The translations under genes and the position numbers were made by a program. The notes beneath the pieces were generated by a model, which did not search any database, was not told the DNA's origin, and saw nothing but the letters and a program-made list of their open reading frames with translations. A stretch of DNA of 64,000 bases from Thereva unica. Taxonomy: Eukaryota > Arthropoda > Insecta > Diptera > Therevidae. This document shows, one piece after another, positions 9,497 through 19,555 of this stretch. The DNA lies in assembly GCA_949987705.1 (NCBI GenBank), contig OX465283.1, positions 156,689,850 to 156,753,849 of the forward strand, written 5' to 3'. Each line of letters opens with the position of its first letter. Within the stretch, counting starts at the first letter, position 1.

Positions 9497-12400
9497 CAAT
9501 GAAATGGTCCATCTCTACAGGTGCCTATACACAAAGAATCGAGCCGATACATTGGACGCTCTCAACAGTTTACCACAACTGAAGCAGGTCCATAGCATCA
9601 AAGCGAAAATCCTGTTCTCCATTATCGTGGTAAGTAATTTCAAATTGGCAAAAGATGAGAAGAAAAAAAAAATCAACCTCAACACCACTTTTACGGTGCA
9701 AACTGTCCCGGAATTCGTGCTCACTTTCGTCCAATTTTTTTCGTTCGTTCAAATCCAAAAAAAAACGAAACTGTCGCTTCAAGAAGAAGCATGCAAAATT
9801 TCACCCTCGGGCCAACCAGGTATATAAGTGTCAATGGAGTCTGGGGTCTGGTTGCGATTTAAATAAAAATCTGCATTCAGGTTGAGGATTACTTTTACTT
9901 CGAATGTCGATCTTCACCTTCTCCTTGAAGCGATGGCGGATAGCAGATGCTAACTTTCTTAAGATGCAAGACGCGCTATCATTTTAAAGACGATACAATT
10001 TTCTCCAGTGTTTGTTTTTTTTTTGGATGAGAACTGATCACGTTTTTCAATATTGTAAACTGGTTCTTACATTTTTCTTTTTCTTAATAACAATTTTCCA
10101 GCTTGCATTCAGGGCCGGCCATGCTCTACGTGAACGAAAGGTAATTGAAGTCCGACGTGTTCTGAACTGTTCCTTAGAAAATGTTGACGAGGCGTCACTA
10201 AGTCTAGATAGATCCGTCAGACAGCATCTGTTTGATACAGCTGATATATATCCTTTGGGTGATGTTGAACGGCAAGTTGCTAATCAGGTATGGATTTTTT
10301 AATCTTTGTGCTTGGGAATTTTAATAAGATTTGATGATTGTGTTCTGTTTTAGGTTCTTTCAACACTACATGAGTATCCGTGCCTGGAATCTTGTACCAC
10401 TTTGGTGCATTTTATAAGTGCTTGTGTTCGTTTGGCATGGAAGATGGTTAATCAGAATTGTCCGTATTATTTGGATAATGATTTTGCTTTAGGTAAGTTG
10501 GAATTTTTTAGAATATACAATTACAGAAATTCTACTTGTTTCTTCTTTCTTTTGGTGAGGTTTTGTGTACAAAACCTCGCTTGTTGTGTTCGCTTGGTCT
10601 ATTGTACTACACGCATATACCACATATTTGTAGACAAGACCGCTTGAACAGACTCAGTCAGTAGTCTGACTAGTGAATTGTTGCTTTGACTTGTCTATTT
10701 GAGCAGTATTTCCTTAAACTTATGGGGCACTCCGGGCAGAATGACGGGCAAACTCGTCTTACCCAAGTCAAAGCCTACAAGTGAGATCCTCCTTCTATTC
10801 TTCCTATTCTTCCTAAGTGATAATTCAGTGCGCAGGTAATCAAGCCAACAAGTGTCCTTCTATTTTTCCTACTGCGTTCGATTAATTCCAGACCACGTTA
10901 AGAGACCAACCAGGACGAACCACTTAGAGTTGGCCAATCCAGGCGCGTACTCTCGGCTTTCGGTGTGTTTCATCCACGCCCGATCGGCAAAACCCCTCTT
11001 AATCCCAGTAGGTGATAGCCGGTTCCATATCGATCAATACAATGTCTGAGCCAGTGACGGCGAATGGTGTTGGCCCCGTGTGGGTAGTCAAACAACCGCC
11101 TCCTAACTGTTATTTGGTATTTTGCCTACACTACATTGTGAGTCTAAAGATGGTTCGACAGAACAATATGCCTTAGGACCGGCATCCGTCCCAAGCAAGT
11201 AGTAGCTGCATTCGGTGAAATCCAATTGTATTCGAATAAAGTGATCCGGGAGATTAAAACGGGCCTCAAAGCGATTGCCTGACGCTCGCTGAACATAAAA
11301 GTGAAGCTGTGCAAATGGAGAAAAAAATCGTTCGTAAGGATTAAGGTATGCGAATAAATACGGTACCTGAGATTGATGAGAAGTGTCCGGCGTGATAAAA
11401 GGCAGCAGATAAACGAGCTCGCAGAAAAAGCGGAAAACGCGGCAAACACAGGCAACAGTAAGGTGCTGTACCAAATCACTAAACAGCTCTCGGGAAAGCA
11501 CTCTACTAAAAAGCATGCCGTTAAGAGTGCGGATGGAAGGCTGCTGTGCAGCGACGAAGAGCAACTCCAAAGATGGAGAGATTACTTCTTCGCCGCCCTG
11601 AATGGTACACTTACACAGGAACCTCAGGAAAACAGCAACAATGCACAGCCAATAAGAATCACCACCCGGGCCCCATCCAAGACGGAAATAGTAACCGCAA
11701 TTCATGCGATGGCCAATGGTAAAGCAGCTGGGAAAGATGGCAGCCCGCCAGAATTGTTGAAAGCCGACTCAAGCCTCATAGCAGATGCGCTTCAGCCAAT
11801 CCTGGAAATAGCATGGAACACCTGTACCTTTCCGGAGGATTGGACGGAAGGTATCATAGTCAAAATACCAAAAAAGGGGGACCTAACAATATGCGACAAC
11901 TGGAGAGGCATCTGTTTACTATCTACAGTGGGCAAAATTTTGTCCCATATATTACTATCTAGGATAAGTGAGGCAGTAGACCGAAGGCAGCAGGCCGGAT
12001 TCAGGAAAGGCCGCTCATGTATTGATCATATCAACACCTTACGAATAATAGTGGAGCAGTCTACTGAATTCCGATCCCCCCTTTACCTTGCTTTCGTAGA
12101 TTATGAGAAAGCGTTCGACTCGGTCAATAGGAGCTTTATATGGCAGGCACTACGGCGACGGGGACTGCCTGATAAAATAATAGAATTGATAAAAGCCCTA
12201 TATAACAATTCCAAATGCAGAGTTCTCCATAATGGAAAATTATCCGACAGCTTTGAGGTGAGCTCAGGAGTACGACAAGGATGCCTACTTTCGCCTTTAC
12301 TATTTCTTATAGTAATAAATGACATCCTTGTCGGCGCTCTAGATAATCGAACAGGCGGCATACAATGGGGTTTGGTAGACCGCCTTAAGGACCTCGACTA

Positions 12401-14885
12401 CGCCGATGATATCTGTTTGCTGGCCCACAGACACCAGGACCTCAAAAACATGTTGAACAATTTGGCAACAGAAAGTAGTCCAGCAGGCTTAAGGCTAAAT
12501 CCGACTAAAACTAAAGAAATGCGGATAAATGCAAACACCATTGAACGGACAGCGCTGAATAACCGTGACGTGGAACTGGTAAATAAATTCTGCTACCTCG
12601 GTAGTGTTATTACCGAAAATGGTGGGGCAGAAGAAGACGTAAGTTCCAGAATAAACAAAGCACGAGGCGCATATGCATGCCTGTTCCGCATATGGAGATC
12701 AACGGATATCTCAACTAACACCAAATTGCGGCTGTTCAACTCCAACGTTAAGGCAGTTCTTTTGTACGGTTGCGAAACATGGAAAGTCACCCAATTCATC
12801 ACAGGGCGCCTACAAGTCTTCATCAACAGATGCCTTCGTCGTATCCTAAAAATCCGCTGGCAAGATAGAATTTCAAACGAAGAACTTTGGCGCCGTGCCG
12901 GCCAAGAAAGGATAGACGACCAAATCAGGCGAAGGAAATGGAATTGGGTTGGCCACACCTTGCGACGCGAAAACGAAAACCTAGCCAAACAGGCCCTTGA
13001 CTGGAATCCGCAAGGTTCCCGTCGAGTAGGAAGACCTAGAAGAACGTGGAGGAGAACCCTACTAGAAGAAGCCGCAACAACTGGGAGATCCTGGTCGGAG
13101 CTGAGAGCTGTCGCGCAAAACAGAGTCCGCTGGAGGGCAACTGTTTCCGCCCTATGTCCCATGAGGGATTAAAGGAGTTTAAAGAAAGAAGAAGAGATTG
13201 ATGATCGACCGGAGGTTGAATTTTAAAGCACACTTTGAGGGCACGTCGGGTAAAACGTCTATCCTGTTCAATGTGAACGTAGTAACGGAAGCATTTCGAA
13301 TTTTTCAAGCATTTATCTTTTTTGTATTGAACTAATTTATCATGGAAGAAGAAAATTTAGTTGAAAAGGTTCGGCGATATGAGGAGCTGTATGATTTGCC
13401 ACAAATGAGGAGCTGTATGATTTGCCTGACAGCCGTAACAGAGTCTATCCATCCAAATTTCTGATACCACAAGCCATTTTGGGATACGATTATCCTCCAT
13501 CCTGATTACGTGGCCAACTAGTCTCAGTCTATTCATTTTTATTAAAGTTGAGAGTTCTGGGTTGTCAAAAATTTCATACAACTCGTTGTTCTATATGCTT
13601 CGCCATATTCCATCCTCTCTGGTTGGGCTGAGAACTTTTTTCTCAAACCTGTTGACTCTTACTTCTATGTCCTGGGTCATGTGTACAAATCTTGAGTGCA
13701 GTATTTGTTTTTGGGCATAAAAGGCTCTATTAGCCAATAGTATTCGTCTGGTTATTTCTTCGTTTTGTTCGTTTCTTTTTGTGATTGTAGACCCAAGGTA
13801 GACTGTTTTATCGAGTATTTCTAGGTTATGTTCGTCGGTGGTTATATTTTTTCACATTCTAAATCTTCCTGCTCTGGATTGTTGCATCACATTCGTTTTT
13901 CTTCATTTATCTTCAGGCCTATGTCCTTTGCCGCCTCTTTTAATTCGAAATAAGCTTCTTTTGCTGCCAAAAAGGACCTTGCCACGAAGATCAGATCCGC
14001 ATAACTAAGAAATTGTACCGACTGTTTAGATATTGATGCACTTATCTTGACAGACGTTTTCCTTATCACCCATTCTAGGGCGAGGTTATGAGCATTTGGC
14101 CCAGCCCATCTCCTTGTCTAAGTCCTTGTTGCACTTCAAACTTTTCTGTTATAACATTTTGGATCCTATCCTTCGCGTGAACTAATTGTTGCGCATTTGA
14201 TCAGTAGTACCAGCCTTGAGGGGACTCCTAATTCCTATAAGATCTCGTATAGTCTCTTTCAGTTTATTGGGTCATATGCTTGTTGAAAATCGACAAATAT
14301 CTGGTGTATATCTACATTCCTTTCCCAGGTTTTCTCCAGAATTTGCTTTAAGCTCAGCAATTGGACCGATGTTGGTTGACCTGTTTGTCCTAAAACCAGC
14401 TTGATATTCTCCTATAAGGCCTTCTGCTATAGGTTCTAGTTTTTGTCTCACAAGGATTGTGAAGGATTTGTAGCGGGTGCTGAGGAGTGAGACTGAACGG
14501 CAAAATTGACGTAACGTTGACGTGATGTTTAAGTACGAATCGACAGCAAAATTCACGTACCGTTGCCGTTCCGTGACGTGACGTTGACGTTCCGTATAGT
14601 GCGAATCGACCTTAAATGTAATTAGTTTGACTTTTGGTAATCACTAATCTTTTGTGAAATTTTCATTACCAATTACCTTAATTCCTTATTAGTATAACAT
14701 TCAAATTAAACCATTATTTCTTTTTTTTTATAAAATCCTCAATTTATTTCACAGGTTTCCTTCGTCCAGAGAAACATGATCGCCATCCATTATCCGATAA
14801 GAGATCCGATATAATTAAATCATTTTTATGGCCAGCCTTAATGCAAAATAATCAATGTGTCTTCAAAGCTGTCGTTTCAACTTAA
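9497..14885 (+). CDS. MIEAP/SPATA18-like protein, C-terminal four exons
   Basis: Exons: 9497-9629, 10102-10287, 10354-10492 and 14755-14885 (stop TAA). All have AG/GT junctions and the phases join. The joined protein reads through a helical segment (KAKILFSII, LAFRAGHAL), a WKMVNQN-x-PYYLD stretch and a C-terminal FLWPALM-x3-QCVFKAVVST. These are the hallmarks I recognise from the C-terminal MIEAP domain of mitochondria-eating protein, which helps clear damaged mitochondrial content. The first exon visible starts in mid-codon (phase 2), so upstream exons lie left of here, perhaps beyond the LTR element. The last intron (4.26 kb) holds two LINE pieces. AATAAA follows at 14905-14910. The family assignment is by eye; the exon structure is firm. 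Confidence 0.75.
10493..11379 (+). other. Last intron of the MIEAP-like gene, 5' part
   Basis: Begins with a consensus GTAAGT donor. About 10740-11360 is GC-richer and looks like transposon-derived DNA, but no domain is recognisable. It ends with the left copy of the LINE target-site duplication (11369-11379). Confidence 0.4.
11380..13193 (+). mobile_element. 5'-truncated LINE (family A, RTE-like) with RT, 11-bp TSD
   Basis: One open frame of nearly 600 codons encodes a non-LTR reverse transcriptase. It has KIPKKGD-x5-NWRGI, AFVDYEKAFDSV, GVRQGCLLSPLLF and the catalytic LDYADD at about 12397-12414. A C-terminal region follows with WVGHTLRR and a basic GRP-RxTWRR segment, ending LCPMRD. The endonuclease is missing. 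GAGATTGATGA occurs at 11369-11379 and again at 13194-13204, right after a GAA-rich 3' tail. The apparent ATG of the frame (11373) therefore belongs to the flank, not the element. It sits in the sense orientation in the last intron of the MIEAP-like gene. Confidence 0.85.
13340..14490 (-). pseudogene. Decayed LINE RT (family E)
   Basis: Minus-strand frames show broken RT pieces in order: GEYQAGFR near 14400, a YADLIFVARS active-site relic near 13990 and the C-terminal LRLVGHVIRMEDNRIPKWL near 13500. Frameshifts and deletions separate them. Related pieces occur at 26136-27190. Confidence 0.7.
14500..14754. other. TGACGT-rich patch and end of intron
   Basis: 14510-14615 carries several ACGT and TGACGT words and two copies of a phrase ending CGAATCGAC. 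It looks like a short repeat unit, perhaps a MITE fragment. The rest is intron ending in a T-run and ACAG acceptor at 14751-14754. Confidence 0.35.
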
Positions 14886-14904
14886 ATGCGCTACGAACTA
14901 ACAC

Positions 14905-14910
14905 AATAAA
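14905..14910 (+). terminator. Poly(A) signal of the MIEAP-like gene
   Basis: AATAAA 20 bp after the stop codon, followed by a second overlapping AATAAA-like word. Confidence 0.55.
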
Positions 14911-14952
14911 TAAACATAAACATTAAATAATTTATAATAATTTTGTACAGAA

Positions 14953-14958
14953 TTTATT
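14953..14958 (-). terminator. Poly(A) signal of the SH2 gene
   Basis: AATAAA on the minus strand, 50 nt after the SH2 stop. It faces the poly(A) signal of the convergent gene 43 bp away. Confidence 0.5.
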
Positions 14959-15007
14959 ATTATTTTTTTTTATTTTACATAAACATATATTTAAAAATAT
15001 TTATAAA

Positions 15008-15461
15008 TTAAGTTATCGGTATTAAAACAAGACTTACACTAATGGATCTATTTGTACAAAGAAGTTTATTTAATCTATAATAATTGATAATATCTTTTGG
15101 ACTATTAAATAGCTTCTCGAATGGCTTTTCTAGACCAATACCATATTTGCCTAATTCATCTATATTTCGGATATATAAATGAAAATAGTTATTTTTAGCG
15201 TATATGCTAACGATGTACTTAATAGTTTTGTCCTTAAATAAAACAGAAATAAAATAAAATTAATAATTAGTAAATTGAATTTGTTTTTAATTATTATTTC
15301 AAATTAGTTAGTTACTATCTCTTTGTATGGCCTCACAATGCAGGATCCATCAACACGATTCCTAAGTATGTCTTCGGCTGTTAATCGATCTACTGCACGG
15401 AAATAATGTTCAGTTTCTATTGGTTTATTGAAACAGCGTGCTATATGGTAAATTGGCTCTC
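15008..15461 (-). CDS. SH2-domain protein, last two exons
   Basis: Minus strand: exon 15461-15316 (GTAACT donor) and exon 15232-15008 (TTTAAG acceptor, stop TAA at 15010-15008). Joined in phase 0 they give an SH2 domain. It has the start HYFRAVDRLTAEDILRN, the phosphotyrosine-binding Arg in CIVRPYK (FLVR position), the central strand YIVSIYAKNNYFHLYI and the C-terminal SPKDIINYYRLN with LLC. It would bind phosphotyrosine motifs. The position at the C-terminus and the end of the domain resemble SLP-76/BLNK-type adaptors; this is a guess. The frame is also open upstream of 15461 to about 15540, so the 5' splice site of this exon could lie further up. Upstream exons are not identified. Confidence 0.7.
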
Positions 15462-15539
15462 CTGGAAATATAATATGGAAAAAGAAGTTTTCAATTCGTG
15501 GTATAAGAATTCTTTGAGGTGAATGTGCTTTTGAAGTTA

Positions 15540-16030
15540 AATGTTATATAGCTTTGTTAAAAAAATACAGGTGCGGTCATGGGAACCCCGTCAGGAATGA
15601 AGTTCCTTACGATTGTTCTACAACTGCGAATATACTTCCAACTAAAACCTGTATATTTTATTTATTTTTTCTTGATACATTTCGAACGGGTTGTGAAGAA
15701 AATGGTAATCGGCCCCCTTGAGATGGCCGCCACGGATCTTACGATATAGCCTATTGCATTCTAATTATGATTCCCACTCATTTGATAACCATGTTGAGGG
15801 GGCTGTGAAGAAAACGGAATCCGAGCACTTGAGATGGACGCCATGGACCTAACGATATATTGAGTATACTATATTGCTTATGGTGTTCTACTTATCATAC
15901 CCCTTCATTTGATACCCATGTCGAAGGGGTTCTGAAGGAAATGGTAACCCACTCTCTTGAGGTGGCCGCCATGGATCTAACGACATAGCCTACTGTATTC
16001 TACGTATGATGCCTTTTAATTTGAACGCGC
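15540..16030. repeat. Degenerate tandem repeat with GGCCGCCAT core
   Basis: Three units of about 115-130 bp (from near 15690, 15800 and 15930), each with 'ttgagatggccgccatgga' type phrases, an 'aacgatat' word and a 'catttgataccatgt' phrase. The same vocabulary occurs in the hAT elements at 28691-29401 and 58976-63012 and at 54830-55320. Confidence 0.6.
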
Positions 16031-16039
16031 TACAATCAA

Positions 16040-17262
16040 CGCACTACTAACACACAAAAGTGGAATATTGAAGAGACTGAAAACTCCACAACGTCAGTTT
16101 GGAGAACTAATCTGGTTGAGGATCGTCCCGCCAACAATCGACGAAACGATAACGCTTTGCTATTCCGGTGGTGAGAGGCGAGAGGCCGGCGTGGGCTTTA
16201 TGGTCGATCGACGGGCTGCCAGCAGCGTTATCGCATTCCAACCGATATCCGAGTGTTTGGCGGTGATAACCATCAGTGGAACGATCAAGACCCATATTGT
16301 GTCCGTTTATGCGCCAACCGAGACTAGCACGGACGCGAAAAAGTACAAATTTTACAATCAGCTTCAACAGACGGATATGGATATGATACCTCGAACCAAA
16401 TTAATGATACTCGCGGGGGACTTCAATGCACATTCAGGAGCAGATCGAACCGGCTGAGAAGGAACTACGGGCAAATTTGGAAACGGAGCAATTAACGACA
16501 ACGGCTAACGCCTGCTTTCATTCGCATCGTCAAACAACTTGATCATTGGCAACAACATTTTCCGTCATCCAGCGGTGGAGAGAATTCCTCCACCAGCTGT
16601 ACAACCACGATCCGCCAGAAGGTCCAGCACGCGTACCGCCTATTATCGAACAGCTGACGAATCAGTTCCTCGATACCGAACCGACAATTATCGAGGTGAA
16701 GACGGCAATAAAATCGCTGAAAAATGGAAAAGCGCCGGGAATAGATCAAGTAATCGGTGAGATGATCAAAGCCGGAGGTGGTGTTTTATCACGACGACTT
16801 CATGTCGTCATAACACACATATGGCATTCGGATCGTGTCCCTTCGGCATGGAAGAAAGCGATCATTGCCCCAATTTTGAAGAAATGCGACAGTCGGCAAT
16901 GCAAGAACTATCGCGTTATTAGTCTCCTTTCGATCTTCGGCAAAGTATTTATGAAAATCATACGATCGAGGCTACGGAAACATTGCGACCAAACGAGCCG
17001 GAAAGAACAAACGGGATTTAAACCACATCGAGGATTAATTGATCAAATATTCGCACTCCGTCAGCTAATGGAAGAAAGAATACGTTGCGGCAAACGAACT
17101 GTCGTCGTTTTCATCGATTTCAATACCGCTTTCGATTCCTTCGATTGGATCAGCTTGTGGAGAGTCTTGGAAACCCAACACGTGCCATTGAGAATCATCC
17201 AATTCTATTTGAATTTTCTTCGTACAAAAGGTGTTTTGGGGGAGGGGGTTCGAGTCATATAA
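16040..17262 (+). pseudogene. LINE family B fragment: endonuclease and RT
   Basis: 16068-16457 encodes the middle of an apurinic-type endonuclease (YSGGERREAGVGF, SVYAPTET, the GDFNAH metal site). After a deletion near 16500-16560 the frame resumes as RT (16546-17262) with NGKAPGID, KNYRVISLLS and FIDFNTAFDSFDW. It breaks before the YxDD box. RTE-like by motif style. Confidence 0.8.
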
Positions 17263-17337
17263 AATCGATTTCGATGTATCAACAGTGATTTTATATGGAG
17301 AGCTTGATGAACACATTTTCATAATATAGTCAGAACG

Positions 17338-17830
17338 ATGCGAAGATGGTACAAGAAGAGTCTAGGAATTAAAAAGGTCTTTATATGGACTAAAACAAGC
17401 GCCGATGTGCTGAAACCAACGCTCGGAGATTTTCTTTTTGAATTGGGTTTCAGAGTCAGTGAAGATTATCCTTATTTATACATCCAAGAAAATGATGGTA
17501 AGAAAATTGTGGTAGTGCTGCACGTTGACGATGGAGTTTAAAATTGTTTCTAGGACTAAAAATAAAACAGGAAGCAACTATCATAAAGGTAAATCAAAAG
17601 GCTTATGCAAAGAAAATTCAATGTTAAAAAGCCCTGAAATTTCCAAAAAAGGGAAACGTAATGATCAAAAACTTAAGTATCCTCACACACAAGCAGTGGA
17701 GGTGAATTAATCTATTTAATGTTTGACCTGATCTTGCTTACAGCGTGGGATTTTCGTCCAGGTCACTTGAGAATCCAACCATAGAAAACGTTACACGAGT
17801 TAAAAGAGTATTTCGATATATTATTTATTT
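17338..17830 (+). pseudogene. Ty1/copia RT-RNase H remnant
   Basis: Shows the copia-type stretch around LGDFLFELGFRVSEDYPYLY and the active-site LHVDDG (17520-17537). Further on come a GELIYLMF-like phrase and SLENPTIEN-RVKRVFRY, found in the copia RNase H region. Stops and frameshifts break it up. Confidence 0.65.
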
Positions 17831-18240
17831 ATTTATTTATCTCAGCTCACTAAAGATTTGGGAATATAATCTATCCGCACAAATTATTAAATTCTTGAGA
17901 TAATTATTAATAAGCTTTGCCGAAAAATTTGAATTTTACAATAATTATGATTTAAATTCACTTTATGGATAAGTCTCCTATTGCCCTTGTCGATAGCTAA
18001 TCGATAAACGGCATTTATCGATTATCGACTGTTGATGTTGAGTAAGTTTAGCATCGATGATTCGAATGTCGATTGTAATCGCAATCTGTCGATTTAACAA
18101 TAGACTCTTATCGATTGTTTATTTGTTCACAGCAAGAAGGCAAACAGTAATCGATTTTGAATAACACAATACCAAAAAGAAAACTAATTGAAATAATCGA
18201 CTATAGTCAGCTAGTCTACACTCAGTTAAACCATTATTTT
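17831..18240. other. AT-rich DNA with a cluster of ATCGA(T) words
   Basis: After a TTTA repeat at 17821-17840, the stretch 17990-18200 holds about ten ATCGA/TCGAT words, several as TATCGAT. No coding evidence. It lies just downstream of the small minus-strand ORF. Confidence 0.4.
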
Positions 18241-18420
18241 CTAATAAAACTCCCTTAACTTACTAACAACAATATAATCCTCAGAGCTATTATTCACTTC
18301 ACTACATTCATGATCAGTTTTAGCACAGCATCCATAATAACAAGCGTCCGATATATCATCTCTTGTTCTGATTAACAAATTTTGAAAAACTGTCCAAAAC
18401 ACTCTTAAAGTCCAACACAT
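18241..18420 (-). CDS. Possible 59-aa small protein, unrecognised
   Basis: An ORF of 59 codons on the minus strand with a good insect start context (AAAAATG). It starts MCWTLRVFWT and is followed by a cysteine-containing middle (ACYYGCCAKTDHEC) and an acidic, then tyrosine-ending tail. I do not recognise it. Upstream (18421-18720) looks like an untranslated leader, A/T-rich with CAACAACAAC. Alternatively, a GTAAGT donor at 18263-18258 could make it the first exon of a longer gene. Confidence 0.3.
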   Translation of the reverse strand: MCWTLRVFWTVFQNLLIRTRDDISDACYYGCCAKTDHECSEVNNSSEDYIVVSKLREFY

Positions 18421-19454
18421 TTTTTTTTGTTTTTTTTTTTTTTAATTATTATTAAAACTATATAAATAAAAAACAAAAAACCCTTAAAAACTCTAATTAA
18501 ACACGTCCAAATAGTTAATCCGTTTCGATGCAACTAAGTGCGACGTTCGTCCTTCTAAAAAAGCAGAACCATGAATGCGTTGCGAGCAGATGTGAAATAT
18601 TCTCTCATGTAGAAAATATATAGTATTAAAAAAACAACAACAACAACAAAGTGTAAATAAAGTGATAATAATAAAAACACTAAAGAAAACTTAGGCGACA
18701 CCAACTTCCGATTTCATTGAAACGCAACGATGTGATGTGCTGCTGCCTTTAAGTGCCGCCATATGTTTCGCTTTTCAAATTATAGCTGCGCGTACTCTCG
18801 GCCGACATGGACAGCCCATTCAGACTCTTTACTAGCTTAAAACAAATTATTATGTAAGTACTATTATAATTAAAAAAAAGACAAGAAAGATGCTGTGTTT
18901 GCAAAACTAGAATCGCGCATTTCAAGCTCTTTTATTCTAGTTACATCAAGATGAAATTACAAGAGACGAACAAGAGATCATTTAGTCATCCATCTGTCAG
19001 CGATGGATTCTTAGCCTAGCTAGACCCTTGGAGCATGGCGATTATGAGTAAGAATTTATTACTTTTGAAATGGATTTCGTGTTAAATGAGAATTTAATTT
19101 TTTGGATTATTTATAATCTACATATGTATGTGCATATGTTTAAGCAGTCCTCGCGCTTGACTGGAGTTGCATCTGTCATGTGTAAAAGATTGCTGCACTT
19201 AGGCATTCCTCGCAATGAAAAACTGGTCAATTGAAAAGAAAAAACAAGTAATTGAAGTCGAATTGAATCCAAGTGCATCGGAATCACCTTCAACTAAGCT
19301 TAAATAAAATAAACTTCATATTTTGCATTTGTGCAATTAATAAACTTGTTTATTACCTGATTCCACGAATTTGTTGTATTGTTGACCATGAAATTATTGA
19401 AATGTAAATTGCAACTTAAGTTTGAAGGAGGCTGAAAAAGTAAGGAATTTCGTC
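18421..19454. other. Unassigned AT-rich DNA
   Basis: No supported gene. 18421-18720 may be the leader of the small minus-strand ORF. The rest has only short chance frames and AT-rich runs. Confidence 0.4.
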
Positions 19455-19555
19455 AGACAAAAAAAAACTACTGCCAATGCCAATTCTGCCGCTCTCTGTT
19501 GCACCAAAATCATACGAGCGGGTATGCGTTTGTTCATTCCTCACCACCAAATGGT
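19455..19555 (+). pseudogene. LINE family C endonuclease-RT linker fragment
   Basis: Encodes the phrase NSAALCCTKIIRAGMRLFIPH. It matches SCITKIIRAGMCLFIPH in the minus-strand CR1-like LINE at 48490-48440. Confidence 0.6.

Noticed and set aside
11103..11705. 200-codon minus-strand ORF
   Set aside because: Antisense to the LINE A RT frame over most of its length and without a family pattern.
12593..13162. 189-codon minus-strand ORF, also at 19845-20414
   Set aside because: Exact shadow of the LINE A coding strand; the repetition reflects the LINE, not a gene.
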